Source: Brevibacterium sp. (GTDB taxonomy: Bacteria > Actinomycetota > Actinomycetes > Actinomycetales > Brevibacteriaceae). Taken from it: DNA of 33,484 bases. Position 1 is the stretch's first letter; every line of letters starts with the position of its first letter. The DNA lies in contig NZ_JAPSIB010000010.1 in the NCBI RefSeq assembly GCF_031179145.1, forward strand, positions 1-33,484, in the 5' to 3' direction. The notes below the pieces were generated by a model, which saw only the letters and a list, made by a program, of their open reading frames with translations, did no database searches and was not told the DNA's origin. Of the stretch, positions 1-7,700 are shown piece after piece. The translations under genes and the position numbers were made by a program.

Positions 1-17
1 GGTCCGGCCGGTTTTTC

Positions 18-45
18 GTTGCCCGCTGAAGGTTGCCCGTCGAAG
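18..45. repeat. 14-bp tandem duplication upstream of the GH15-like gene
   Basis: Two adjacent 14-bp copies, 18-31 and 32-45, differ only by a CT/TC swap. The first contains a TGA at 27-29, which could be the stop codon of a gene left of the window, but that reading frame cannot be judged. The second copy runs into the ribosome binding site of the next gene. Confidence 0.6.
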
Positions 46-54
46 GGAGGGCCG

Positions 55-1587
55 ATGGAGTCCCCACGAAGCACCTCCGCCAGCCCGAGTCGCCGTCGAG
101 TCCTCACCGGTGTCATCGCCGGCGCCGGGCTTCTCGGTGCAGGATGGGCGGCGAGCGGCAGGATCCTCGCCGAGGCGACCGCCCCCGATCCCGTCCGCTC
201 CGTGACCGCGGCGTTCACCTCGGCGGATCAGCGCAGCGCACTCACCGAGGCGCAGGCGCGGTCCCTGCCCCAGGATTCCCGGGTCCTGCCCGCCCTTTCC
301 GGTCTCGATCCCGAACTGCGGCAGAGGGAGTTCCTGCTGGTCAGCTCTCCCTGGATCGAATCGCTGCCGGCCCGGCACCGATCCCTTGCGGTCTCCGCTC
401 TGCTCGACCTGTGGGTCCTCACCGATTCGCTGCCCGCCACGGTCGCCAGCTGGTCGACTCATTGGCGCTATGTCTGGCCGCGCGATGCCGCATTCGTTGC
501 CGTCGCCCTGGGACGGGTCGGTCATGTTGCCGCCGCGTGGAACCATCTCCTCCATCTGCAGAGCCTGCAGGGCGCGGACGGTTCATTCGCCGCTCGCTAC
601 CTGACGGAGGGCAACCGAACCCCGGATGACCGAGCGTCGCAGTTCGACTCCGTCGGCCTCGTCGTCTGGGCGGTGTCCGAGGTCCACGCGGCCGCTCGAG
701 CCCAGGAGCGAGACCTCGAGCGCGCCCAGGAGCGAGACCTCGATCAGATGACGCCGACGGACGAGCTCCGTGCCGATGTTCAGGCCGGCGCCGACGATCA
801 GATGCGCGTCGGTGAGAAGATCCACCCATCGGATCGTAATCCCATCGGTCCGCAGGTCTCGGGGGAGCCGATCGTCCTCGAGGCGATGGCTCCGCTGCTC
901 GTGCGCTCGTCGGACATCCTCACCGTGCGCACCGCTGCCGGTACGCGTCTGCCGCCGCCGTCCTCCGACTATTGGGAGGTGGTCGAGTCGCGAGTCACGC
1001 TCGGGATCGCCGCACCGACCCTGGTGGGCCTGCATCACCTCGCCGAGCTGGCGAGCAGGCGACCGGACCTGGCCAAGAGCCTGCCCGGAGGCGCGCAGGC
1101 CGCAGTCGGGGCCGCCCAGGCATTCCGCGGCACCTTCGACCGGATGTTCACGGCCACCGGCCTGCAGCGCTATCCCACCACCGGCGGGCTCGACTCCGCG
1201 GTCGCGTACCTGCCGGCGACCGGAGTGGATGTCGGTATCGACGCCGCAGTCCTCGATGGGGTCTGGAAGACGCTGGAGCAGCCGGCCGGAGGCATCCGCC
1301 CGGGGGAGGGGTGGCATTTCGACCGGGCGAGTTGGACCCCGTCGACCTCACTCATGGGACTCGCCTACGCACGTGTGGGCGCCCGCGCTCAGGCCGAGGG
1401 CATCCTGGACTGGCTGAGCCGGCACCGGACCTCGGCAGGATCGCTTCCGGAGAAGATCGCCGGTGACGGATCGGGAGCCTCCGTGGCACCCCTGTCGTGG
1501 ACTGCCGCCAACGTCATCCTGAGCCTCGACGAGCTCTACCGGCCCCGCGACTCGGTTCCACCGGGAATGGGACCGGGCGACGGCTGA
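55..1587 (+). CDS. Exported glycoside hydrolase family 15-like protein (Tat signal)
   Basis: A 510-residue protein, probably a secreted alpha-glycosidase of the glucoamylase/glucodextranase class with an (alpha/alpha)6 barrel. A twin-arginine signal is visible (S12-R13-R14-R15-V16-L17, then a hydrophobic stretch to about residue 33). W141-P142-R143-D144 is the substrate-site WPRD motif of GH15, and a Q-x-D-S-x-G-L-V motif follows. Near the C-terminus, LPEK with E466 followed by APLSW resembles the GH15 catalytic-base region. Residues about 215-220 onward form a charged insert carrying an 8-codon duplication. An upstream in-frame TTG at 19 exists, but ATG 55 follows a strong AAGGGAGG site (43-50) and places the signal peptide at the N-terminus. 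The family call rests on motifs; substrate is unknown. It is not obviously linked to its neighbours. Confidence 0.68.
   Translation: MESPRSTSASPSRRRVLTGVIAGAGLLGAGWAASGRILAEATAPDPVRSVTAAFTSADQRSALTEAQARSLPQDSRVLPALSGLDPELRQREFLLVSSPWIESLPARHRSLAVSALLDLWVLTDSLPATVASWSTHWRYVWPRDAAFVAVALGRVGHVAAAWNHLLHLQSLQGADGSFAARYLTEGNRTPDDRASQFDSVGLVVWAVSEVHAAARAQERDLERAQERDLDQMTPTDELRADVQAGADDQMRVGEKIHPSDRNPIGPQVSGEPIVLEAMAPLLVRSSDILTVRTAAGTRLPPPSSDYWEVVESRVTLGIAAPTLVGLHHLAELASRRPDLAKSLPGGAQAAVGAAQAFRGTFDRMFTATGLQRYPTTGGLDSAVAYLPATGVDVGIDAAVLDGVWKTLEQPAGGIRPGEGWHFDRASWTPSTSLMGLAYARVGARAQAEGILDWLSRHRTSAGSLPEKIAGDGSGASVAPLSWTAANVILSLDELYRPRDSVPPGMGPGDG
697..744 (+). repeat. In-frame 24-bp tandem duplication in the GH15-like gene
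   Basis: Two adjacent 24-bp copies (697-720 and 721-744) encode RAQERDLE and RAQERDLD. They differ at two third-codon positions. The duplication lies in a charged surface insert between core motifs, so it probably only lengthens a loop. Confidence 0.9.
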
Positions 1588-1618
1588 GTCGATTTCGTGT
1601 TTTCGCCTCGCTTTCGCG

Positions 1619-1624
1619 TAGGAT
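1619..1624 (+). promoter_or_regulatory. Possible -10 box for tig (TAGGAT)
   Basis: TAGGAT fits the actinobacterial TANNNT -10 pattern and lies about 110 bases before the tig start. No convincing -35 element is visible at the right spacing, so this is weak. Nothing else is recognisable in the 146-bp gap. Confidence 0.3.
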
Positions 1625-1733
1625 TGGAGACTGCGTTTGGTGGCACGATGCCTGATCCGGCAGCGCCGCCTCCCTTCCTGTAGGTCACGTTGTGGCCGAT
1701 TAAGCATGACTGTCGAAATTGAAAGGTCACACT

Positions 1734-3113
1734 GTGAAGAGCTCCGTCGAGCAACTCGACCCGACCCGGGTCAAGATCAGCGTGGAAGTCCCTTACGCCG
1801 AACTCAAGCCGAGTGTCGACGAGGCTTACAGGACCATCGGAGGACAGGTCACTGTTCCCGGATTCCGCAAGGGCAAGGTCCCGACCCGCATCATCGACCA
1901 GCGAGTCGGTCGTCCCGCTGTGATCCAGGAAGCCATCAACAACGGTCTCGACGGCTTCTACCGCCAGGCTGTCGAAGAGAACGAGATCAGCCCGCTGGGC
2001 CAGCCCGAGGTCGAGATCTCCGAGGTTCCCGGACTCGACGGCACCGAGGAAGGTGACCTGGGCTTCACCGTTGAGGTCGACATCCGTCCCACCATCGAGC
2101 TGCCCGCCTACGACACGATCACCGTCGAGGTCGACCCGATCGAGGTCACCGATGAAGACGTCGACAACGAGCTCGAGCAGCTGCGTTCGCGCTTCGGCAC
2201 ACTGACCTCCGTCGACCGTCCCGCCGCCAAGGACGATTTCGTGACCCTCGACCTGGTCGCCCACATCGGCGACGAGGAGATCGACTCGGCTTCCGACATC
2301 TCCTACCAGGTCGGTGCCGGAACCATGCTCGAAGGCATGGACGAGGCACTCGAAGGCCTGTCCGCAGACGAATCGACCACGTTCGAGACCACCTTCGCCG
2401 GTGGCGAGCACGCCGGTGAGACCGGCATGGTCACGATCACCCTCAAGGCCGTCAAGGAGCGCGAGCTGCCCGAGGCCGACGATGACTTCGCCCAGCTCGC
2501 CAGCGAATTCGACACGATCGAAGAGCTGCGGGCAGACCTGCGCGAGCAGGCCGCGAAGCAGAAGGAATTCGCTCAGGGCGCCGAGGCTCGCGACAAGGTC
2601 CTCGAAGTCCTGCTCGAGACCCTCGACGTTCCGGTTCCGGCCAAGATCGTCAACGACGAGGTCGAGCGTCACCTCGAATCCGAGAGCCGCACGGACGATG
2701 ATGAGCACCGCAAGGAGGTCACCGAGGAGACCGAGCGCAACCTGCGCACCCAGTTCATCCTCGATGCGATCGCCGAAGCCGAGCAGGTCGAGGTGACCCA
2801 GCCCGAGCTCATCGAATACCTCATCTCCGCCTCCCAGCAGTACGGAATGAACCCGAACGAGTTCGCTCAGATGCTCGACAGCTCCGGTCAGGTCAACGCA
2901 CTGGTCGGCGAGGTCTCGCGTCGGAAGGCACTCGCCGCGGTCCTCGCTCAGGCAGCCGTCAAGGACACCGAGGGCAACGTCATCGACATGGAGGAGTTCA
3001 CCTCTCCCGGCGATGAGGCCGCTGACGAATCTGACGTCGACGAAGCCGAAGCAGCTGACGAGGACGTCGTCGACGCCTCGGACGCCGACGCCGAGGACGA
3101 CGAGAAGAACTGA
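1734..3113 (+). CDS. tig: Trigger factor, ribosome-associated chaperone and prolyl isomerase
   Basis: A 459-residue trigger factor that binds the ribosome near the exit tunnel and shelters nascent chains. The N-terminal ribosome-binding domain has the GFRKGK signature at residues 43-48. An FKBP-type peptidyl-prolyl isomerase domain lies at roughly 155-240, followed by the helical C-terminal chaperone arms. The last ~35 residues are an acidic Asp/Glu/Ala tail, common in actinobacterial homologues. I chose GTG 1734, which gives the expected N-terminus MKSSVEQLDPTRVK and follows GAAAGG with normal spacing; the in-frame TTG at 1719 lacks a good site. The gene has its own terminator, then clpP1-clpP2 and clpX follow, the usual actinobacterial arrangement. 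Confidence 0.97.
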   Translation: MKSSVEQLDPTRVKISVEVPYAELKPSVDEAYRTIGGQVTVPGFRKGKVPTRIIDQRVGRPAVIQEAINNGLDGFYRQAVEENEISPLGQPEVEISEVPGLDGTEEGDLGFTVEVDIRPTIELPAYDTITVEVDPIEVTDEDVDNELEQLRSRFGTLTSVDRPAAKDDFVTLDLVAHIGDEEIDSASDISYQVGAGTMLEGMDEALEGLSADESTTFETTFAGGEHAGETGMVTITLKAVKERELPEADDDFAQLASEFDTIEELRADLREQAAKQKEFAQGAEARDKVLEVLLETLDVPVPAKIVNDEVERHLESESRTDDDEHRKEVTEETERNLRTQFILDAIAEAEQVEVTQPELIEYLISASQQYGMNPNEFAQMLDSSGQVNALVGEVSRRKALAAVLAQAAVKDTEGNVIDMEEFTSPGDEAADESDVDEAEAADEDVVDASDADAEDDEKN

Positions 3114-3148
3114 CGCTCGCATCGCCTCGGCGGTGGTGAGTTCTTGTG

Positions 3149-3186
3149 AACGGTGGGTACAGGGTCGACCTGTGCCCACCGTTTTC
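3149..3186 (+). terminator. Rho-independent terminator after tig
   Basis: A 15-bp stem (3149-3163 with 3169-3183) has a 5-base loop and a single G-U wobble. It is followed by a short T run. It separates tig from the clpP operon. Confidence 0.9.
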
Positions 3187-3252
3187 GCAATCCGCCGCTC
3201 ACGCCCAGCGCGAGCGGCGCCGGGAGGGTGAGACCGCCCCGGCGGCGGATCA

Positions 3253-3266
3253 CGCTGATGGCGAAC
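3253..3266 (-). promoter_or_regulatory. Candidate ClgR operator before clpP1P2
   Basis: On the minus strand this reads GTTCGC, five bases, GCG, which as I recall is the actinobacterial ClgR recognition pattern GTTCGC-N5-GCG. It is centred about 50 bases upstream of the -10 box at 3306-3311, where an activator could sit. ClgR is known to activate clp genes in corynebacteria, mycobacteria and streptomycetes. No clgR gene is in this window, so the assignment rests on motif and position. Confidence 0.6.
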
Positions 3267-3305
3267 ACAGGCACCGCCGCGGACTAAAACCCGCCGACGA
3301 GCAGT

Positions 3306-3311
3306 TAGAGT
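3306..3311 (+). promoter_or_regulatory. -10 box (TAGAGT) for clpP1-clpP2
   Basis: TAGAGT matches TANNNT and lies 34 bases before the clpP1 start. No good -35 hexamer is seen 16-18 bases upstream, which fits a promoter that depends on an activator such as ClgR. Confidence 0.5.
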
Positions 3312-3345
3312 CCATATCAAGCCAACAAACCTACAGGAGTGAAAC

Positions 3346-3957
3346 GTGAGCGCACACGAAATGACAGCCCCCGTCGGCCTCGATGCCGGTGCGGGAATGG
3401 GTCTCGACGACCATATTTTCAATCGCCTGCTCAAGGAGCGCATCATCTGGCTGGGTTCCGAGGTGCGCGACTCCAACGCCAATGCGATCTGTGCGCAGAT
3501 GATGCTGTTGGCCGCCGAGGATCCCGACAAGGACATCTGGCTCTACATCAACTCGCCCGGCGGCTCGGTGACTGCCGGCATGGCGATCTACGACACGATG
3601 CAGTACATCAAGCCGGACGTGGCGACCGTGGCCATGGGCATGGCTGCGTCGATGGGTCAGTTCCTGCTCTCCTCCGGGGCCAAGGGCAAGCGCTACGCCA
3701 CTCCGCATGCGCGCATCCTCATGCACCAGCCCCTCGGCGGCATCGGCGGCACCGCGACCGACATCAAGATCCAGGCCGAGCTCATCCTGCACATGAAGAA
3801 GCAGATGGCAGAGCTGACCGCCGAGCAGACCGGCAAGTCGCTCGAGCAGATCCTCAAGGACAACGACCGCGACCACTGGTTCACCGCCGAGGAAGCGCTC
3901 GAGTACGGCTTCATCGACAAGATGGTGACCCGTTCGTCCGACGTCAACGACAAGTGA
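3346..3957 (+). CDS. clpP1: ATP-dependent Clp protease proteolytic subunit, ClpP1-type
   Basis: A 203-residue serine protease subunit. The catalytic triad is visible with the spacing of E. coli ClpP: Ser102 in GMAASMGQ, His127 in MHQPLGG, and Asp176 in DRDHW. The SPGGS oxyanion motif is at about 70-74. Actinobacterial ClpP1 and ClpP2 normally form a mixed double ring that degrades proteins fed by ClpX or ClpC. The GTG start at 3346 follows AGGAG at a normal distance. clpP2 begins 17 bases downstream, so the two are co-transcribed. Expression is probably controlled by the ClgR-like site upstream. Confidence 0.96.
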   Translation: MSAHEMTAPVGLDAGAGMGLDDHIFNRLLKERIIWLGSEVRDSNANAICAQMMLLAAEDPDKDIWLYINSPGGSVTAGMAIYDTMQYIKPDVATVAMGMAASMGQFLLSSGAKGKRYATPHARILMHQPLGGIGGTATDIKIQAELILHMKKQMAELTAEQTGKSLEQILKDNDRDHWFTAEEALEYGFIDKMVTRSSDVNDK

Positions 3958-3974
3958 GTGCGAGCCAAGGAAGA

Positions 3975-4628
3975 ATGAACAGTATGAACTTTATGCCAGG
4001 GTCAACCGCCGGTCAGATGCCGCAGTCGCGCTACGTGATGCCGCAGTTCGAAGAGCGCACCCCCTACGGTTTCAAACGTCAGGATCCCTACACTAAGCTG
4101 TTCGAGGATCGTGTGATCTTCCTCGGTGTGCAGGTCGACGACACGAGCGCCGACGATGTGATGGCTCAGCTGCTCGTGCTCGAGTCGCAGGATCCCGACC
4201 GTGACATCACGCTCTACATCAACTCTCCGGGCGGGTCATTCACTGCGATGACCGCGATCTACGACACGATGCAGTACATCAAGCCCGAGATCCAGACCGT
4301 GTGCCTGGGGCAGGCGGCGTCGGCGGCAGCCGTGCTGCTGGCCGCCGGAGCTCCGGGCAAGCGTCTGGCGCTGCCCAATGCCCGCGTCCTCATCCACCAG
4401 CCGGCGATGCAGGGTCAGGGTCAGGGGCAGGCCTCCGACATCGAGATCCAGGCGGCGGAGGTCCTGCGGATGCGGCAGTGGATGGAGAGCACGCTGTCGA
4501 ACCACACGAACAAGACCCCCGAGCAGGTCAACAACGACATCGAACGCGATCTGTTCCTCACCGCCGAACAGGCGAAGGACTACGGCCTCGTCGATCAGGT
4601 GCTGACCTCCCGCAAGGGCGTCGTCTGA
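3975..4628 (+). CDS. clpP2: ATP-dependent Clp protease proteolytic subunit, ClpP2-type
   Basis: A 217-residue paralogue of ClpP1. The triad is Ser116 (GQAASAAA), His141 (IHQPAM) and Asp192 (ERDLF). The N-terminal extension rich in Met, Gln and Ser, and the QGQGQGQ stretch after the catalytic His, match the ClpP2 branch rather than ClpP1. The start is uncertain: ATG 3975 gives MNSMNF like mycobacterial ClpP2, but ATG 3984 is better spaced from the AAGGAAG site at 3967-3973. The frame stays open upstream across clpP1; that is a shadow, not a fusion. A strong hairpin follows the stop codon and separates it from clpX. Confidence 0.95.
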   Translation: MNSMNFMPGSTAGQMPQSRYVMPQFEERTPYGFKRQDPYTKLFEDRVIFLGVQVDDTSADDVMAQLLVLESQDPDRDITLYINSPGGSFTAMTAIYDTMQYIKPEIQTVCLGQAASAAAVLLAAGAPGKRLALPNARVLIHQPAMQGQGQGQASDIEIQAAEVLRMRQWMESTLSNHTNKTPEQVNNDIERDLFLTAEQAKDYGLVDQVLTSRKGVV

Positions 4629-4635
4629 GACTGAC

Positions 4636-4676
4636 GAACGGGTCCGAGCAGTCGCTGACTGTGCGGACCCGTTCTC
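4636..4676 (+). terminator. Terminator hairpin after clpP2
   Basis: A perfect 11-bp outer stem (4636-4646 with 4664-4674) encloses a smaller CAGTC/GACTG inner stem. T-rich tail is minimal (TTCTCG). It ends the clpP1-clpP2 transcript before the clpX promoter. Confidence 0.75.
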
Positions 4677-4749
4677 GTCGCTGCCGCACCGGCGGCGACA
4701 CACCGTATGACACTTCTCGGCCGTCGTGTCAGTGTCGTATGGGAAGCTA

Positions 4750-4779
4750 TTGAGGTACAGGAAATACGAGCGGTAGAGT
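4750..4779 (+). promoter_or_regulatory. Sigma-70-type promoter of clpX
   Basis: TTGAGG at 4750-4755 and TAGAGT at 4774-4779 are separated by 18 bases, a good vegetative promoter, 33 bases before the clpX start. An imperfect inverted repeat (4705-4714 with 4731-4740, 8 of 10 paired) lies just upstream of the -35 and might be an operator. Confidence 0.65.
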
Positions 4780-4812
4780 TGGGGATGATCGCCCTGGCGA
4801 AAGGTTGTGACA

Positions 4813-6099
4813 GTGGCTCGCAGTTCGGACGGAGCAGACCTGCTCAAGTGCAACTTCTGTGGCAAGTCCCAGAAGCAGGTGCGGAAACTCATTGCCGGAC
4901 CTGGCGTGTACATCTGCGATGAATGCATCGGACTGTGCAACGAGATCATCGAAGAGGAACTCACCGAGTCGACGACCGACCACGCGGAGCTCGAACTTCC
5001 CAAGCCCCGAGAGATCTTCGACTTCCTGCAGGAGTACGTCGTCGGCCAGGAGCCCGCGAAGAAGGCGCTGTCCGTGGCGGTGTACAACCACTACAAGCGC
5101 ATCCGCGCGCTGACGAGCGGTGATGACACGAAGACGCTCGGCGCAGCCGAGGGCGACGTCGAGATCTCCAAGTCGAACATCCTCCTCGTCGGCCCCACGG
5201 GGTCCGGCAAGACCTACCTCGCTCAGACTCTGGCCAAGCGCCTCAATGTGCCCTTCGCCGTCGCCGACGCGACGGCCCTGACCGAGGCCGGCTACGTCGG
5301 TGAGGATGTCGAGAACATCCTCCTCAAACTCATCCAGGCTGCCGACTTCGACATCCAGCGGGCCGAGCACGGCATCATCTACATCGACGAGATCGACAAG
5401 ATCGCCCGCAAATCGGAGAATCCGTCGATCACCCGTGACGTCTCCGGTGAGGGTGTGCAGCAGGCGCTGCTGAAGATCCTCGAGGGCACCCAGGCCTCGG
5501 TCCCGCCGCAGGGAGGCCGCAAGCACCCGCATCAGGATTTCCTCCAGATCGACACGACCAACGTCCTCTTCATCGTCGCCGGTGCCTTCGCGGGGATGGA
5601 GGAGATCGTCGCCGGGCGCAAGGGCAAGCACGGCATCGGCTTCGGCGCACTGCTCCAGTCGAAGAACGACGAAGAGGACCTCTACGCAGACATTCTGCCC
5701 GAGGATCTGCTCAAGTTCGGCCTCATCCCCGAGTTCATCGGACGGCTCCCGGTGCTCGCGACGGTCTCCAACCTCGACCGGGCAGCGCTGATGTCGATCC
5801 TCACCGAGCCGAAGAACGCCCTCGTCAGGCAGTATCAGCGGATGTTCGAGTTCGACAACGTCGAACTCAGCTTCGAGACCGACGCACTCGAGGCGATCGC
5901 CGACCTCGCTCTGCTCCGGGGGACTGGCGCCCGTGGACTGCGCTCCATCATGGAGGAGGTCCTCCAGCCGGTCATGTTCGACGTTCCGTCGCGTGAGGAC
6001 GTCGCCGAGGTGGTCGTGACCAAGGACGTCGTCGAGAGCAACGTCGCCCCCACTCTGATTCCCCGCACACAGGCTCGGACGACCAAGAAGTCGGCCTGA
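4813..6099 (+). CDS. clpX: ATP-dependent Clp protease ATP-binding subunit ClpX
   Basis: A 428-residue AAA+ unfoldase that unfolds substrates and threads them into ClpP. The N-terminal zinc domain has Cys13, Cys16, Cys35 and Cys38. Walker A is GPTGSGKT at 127-134, and Walker B has Asp192-Glu193 in IYIDEID. The pore loop GYVG, the IGF loop that docks on ClpP (KHGIGFGA), and the sensor-II arginine motif GARGLR are all present, so it looks fully functional. GTG 4813 is preferred over GTG 4807 because GAAAGG at 4799-4804 is 8 bases away and the product then starts [13 protein letters not shown] as in other actinobacteria. It has its own promoter, separate from clpP1P2. Confidence 0.97.
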   Translation: MARSSDGADLLKCNFCGKSQKQVRKLIAGPGVYICDECIGLCNEIIEEELTESTTDHAELELPKPREIFDFLQEYVVGQEPAKKALSVAVYNHYKRIRALTSGDDTKTLGAAEGDVEISKSNILLVGPTGSGKTYLAQTLAKRLNVPFAVADATALTEAGYVGEDVENILLKLIQAADFDIQRAEHGIIYIDEIDKIARKSENPSITRDVSGEGVQQALLKILEGTQASVPPQGGRKHPHQDFLQIDTTNVLFIVAGAFAGMEEIVAGRKGKHGIGFGALLQSKNDEEDLYADILPEDLLKFGLIPEFIGRLPVLATVSNLDRAALMSILTEPKNALVRQYQRMFEFDNVELSFETDALEAIADLALLRGTGARGLRSIMEEVLQPVMFDVPSREDVAEVVVTKDVVESNVAPTLIPRTQARTTKKSA

Positions 6100-6152
6100 T
6101 GCCTGGGCCCGTATGAGGTGACAGTCCCCTTGATCCCTCGATCCCTGCGTCC

Positions 6153-7412
6153 GTGAGGCTCTTCGCCGACACCAGGCCGCTCAAATATCCCCATTACCGC
6201 CGACTCTGGACTGCGAACATCGTCACCGTGATCGGTGCTCAGATGACAGTGGTCGCGATCCCGGCCCAGATCTTCCACATCACCGGATCCTCGGGCTATG
6301 TCGGGCTCAGCGGTGTCTTCGGCCTGGTTCCCCTCATCGTCTTCGGTCTCTGGGGTGGGTCGCTGGCCGATGTGATCGATCGGCGGAAGCTGCTCATCGT
6401 CTCCACGGTGGGCCTGATCGTCGCCAGCGCGGCCCTCGCCGTCCTCGCCTTGGCCGGCAGCGACAACGTGTGGCTGCTGCTGTCCGTCTTCGCGCTGCAG
6501 CAGGCGTTCTTCGGCCTCAATCAGCCCGCCCGAGGAGCTCTGCTGCCGACTATCGTGCCGCTGAGCCTGCTGCCGGCGGCGAACTCGCTGTACATGACCG
6601 TCGCGACCTTGGGCGCGGTTGTCGGTCCGGTGGTCGGCGGGGCATTGATTCCCGTCTTCGGCTATCAGCTGCTGTACTGCCTTGACGCGCTGTTCCTGGG
6701 CACCACCCTCTACGCGGTCCTCAAACTGCCGGCACTGGTTCCCGAGAAGCAGCCGCACACGCGTTCTGGCTTGAGGGGAGTCGTCGACGGATTCCGTTAC
6801 TTGGGCACGAACGTCGTCGTCATGGTCTCACTCCTCGTCGACGTCATCGCCATGGTGTTCGGAATGCCGCGGGCCCTGTTCCCTCAGATCGCCACCGAGA
6901 CCTTCGGCGGACCTCCGGAGGGTGGCTTCGTCTTCTCGCTCCTCTTCGCGGCACTGGCCGTTGGCAGCGGCATCGCGGGGATCTTCTCCGGCTGGGTCTC
7001 CCGGGTCGAGAGACAGGGACTGGCCGTGATCGTGGCGATCATCGTCTGGGGTGCGGCGATGACCTTGTTCGGGCTCTCCCTCGAGTTCGCGGCAGGCTTC
7101 TGGACTCTGGCTCTGTGCACCGCGCTCTTCGGCCTGGCCCTCGGCGGGGGAGCCGACATCATCTCGGCGGCATTCCGCTCGACGATGCTGCAGGAGGCGG
7201 CCACGGACGACATGCGCGGTCGGATGCAGGGAGTTTTCATCGTCGTCGTCGCCGGCGGGCCGCGCATCGCCGACGTTCTCCACGGAGCCGCAGCAGAGGT
7301 CACCTCGACAACCGTTGCCAGCGCCGGCGGCGGCATTCTCGTCATCGTGCTCGTCATCGCCTGTGCGTTCGTCTTCCCGGCGTTCCGGAAGTACCGCGTG
7401 CACCGAGGGTGA
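6153..7412 (+). CDS. Major facilitator superfamily transporter, EntS-like (MFS_3 type)
   Basis: A 419-residue integral membrane protein with about 12 hydrophobic segments. The start (DTRPLKYPHYRRLW) and the loop after the second segment (GGSLADVIDRRKLL) are characteristic of the enterobactin exporter-like MFS_3 group, which exports siderophores or small drugs. No ligand can be deduced. The GTG start at 6153 has no clear ribosome binding site, though it gives the expected N-terminus. It lies 53 bases after clpX and may be read through from it. A repeat cluster with a strong hairpin follows the stop codon. Confidence 0.8.
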   Translation: MRLFADTRPLKYPHYRRLWTANIVTVIGAQMTVVAIPAQIFHITGSSGYVGLSGVFGLVPLIVFGLWGGSLADVIDRRKLLIVSTVGLIVASAALAVLALAGSDNVWLLLSVFALQQAFFGLNQPARGALLPTIVPLSLLPAANSLYMTVATLGAVVGPVVGGALIPVFGYQLLYCLDALFLGTTLYAVLKLPALVPEKQPHTRSGLRGVVDGFRYLGTNVVVMVSLLVDVIAMVFGMPRALFPQIATETFGGPPEGGFVFSLLFAALAVGSGIAGIFSGWVSRVERQGLAVIVAIIVWGAAMTLFGLSLEFAAGFWTLALCTALFGLALGGGADIISAAFRSTMLQEAATDDMRGRMQGVFIVVVAGGPRIADVLHGAAAEVTSTTVASAGGGILVIVLVIACAFVFPAFRKYRVHRG

Positions 7413-7456
7413 GTCCTGGGCAGAGCCGACCGGCCGACGCCGGTGATTCCACGCTG

Positions 7457-7532
7457 GGCCACTGTTCGCCTACGGGGCCGCTATTCGCCTGCGCGGCCGC
7501 TGTTCACCCCACGAGCCGCTGTTCGCACCTCT
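7457..7532 (+). repeat. Four degenerate 19-bp tandem repeats downstream of the MFS gene
   Basis: Units begin at 7457, 7476, 7495 and 7514, exactly 19 bases apart, each a variant of GGCCGCTGTTCGCC plus a variable tail. The fourth unit is also present inverted at 7538-7557. It lies 45 bases after the MFS stop and has no coding potential. Confidence 0.85.
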
Positions 7533-7557
7533 GCATGGGTGTGAACAGCGGCTCGTG
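7510..7557. terminator. Long hairpin between convergent MFS and AIM24 genes
   Basis: A 20-bp stem (7510-7529 with 7538-7557) with one G-U pair and an 8-base loop. It is formed by the last 19-bp repeat unit and its inverted copy. There is no T tract, so it may stop transcription from both sides or only protect mRNA 3' ends. Confidence 0.6.
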
Positions 7558-7615
7558 AGGTGTTGGGCGCTCTCCCGGATTGGGGGAGGAGCGACGGACT
7601 CGTCAGATCACTGGC

Positions 7616-7700
7616 GTCCGTCAGGACGGGCCGTAGGCGTCCGCCGGGACGTAGGAGTGGTCCGTCAAGTGAGGCCGCAGATGTCCGTCAAGACGTAGTC
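7616..7700. repeat. Degenerate ~22-bp repeats across the AIM24 stop codon
   Basis: Four related units, each starting GTCCGYC and most continuing with a GACG-type arm, begin at 7616, 7639, 7660 and 7683 (spacing 23, 21, 23). The unit at 7683 covers the last codons and the TGA stop (7688-7690, minus strand) of the AIM24 gene; the others follow it downstream. Several units form small inverted repeats (CGTCC-N4-GGACG). Confidence 0.75.

Noticed and set aside
1536..3536. A 666-codon open frame antisense to tig
   Set aside because: It mirrors the codon pattern of tig on the other strand, as expected in high-GC DNA. Its translation is low-complexity and the real protein on the plus strand is a complete trigger factor.
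3339..3974. Open frame running through clpP1 into clpP2, suggesting a fused protein
   Set aside because: It is out of frame with clpP1, and the translation before residue MNSMNF is Arg/His-rich nonsense. clpP2 has its own start and ribosome site.
4705..4740. Heat-shock type operator (CIRCE or HAIR) before clpX
   Set aside because: The imperfect inverted repeat has neither the CIRCE nor the HspR consensus. It is noted only as a possible operator with the clpX promoter.
7457..7532. CRISPR array
   Set aside because: Units are only 19 bases with no conserved repeat and spacer alternation, and there are no cas genes. It is a degenerate tandem repeat.
7413..7687. A tRNA or small RNA gene in the MFS-AIM24 gap
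   Set aside because: No cloverleaf with a TTCGA-type loop or CCA-like end can be drawn. The gap is explained by two repeat arrays and one hairpin.
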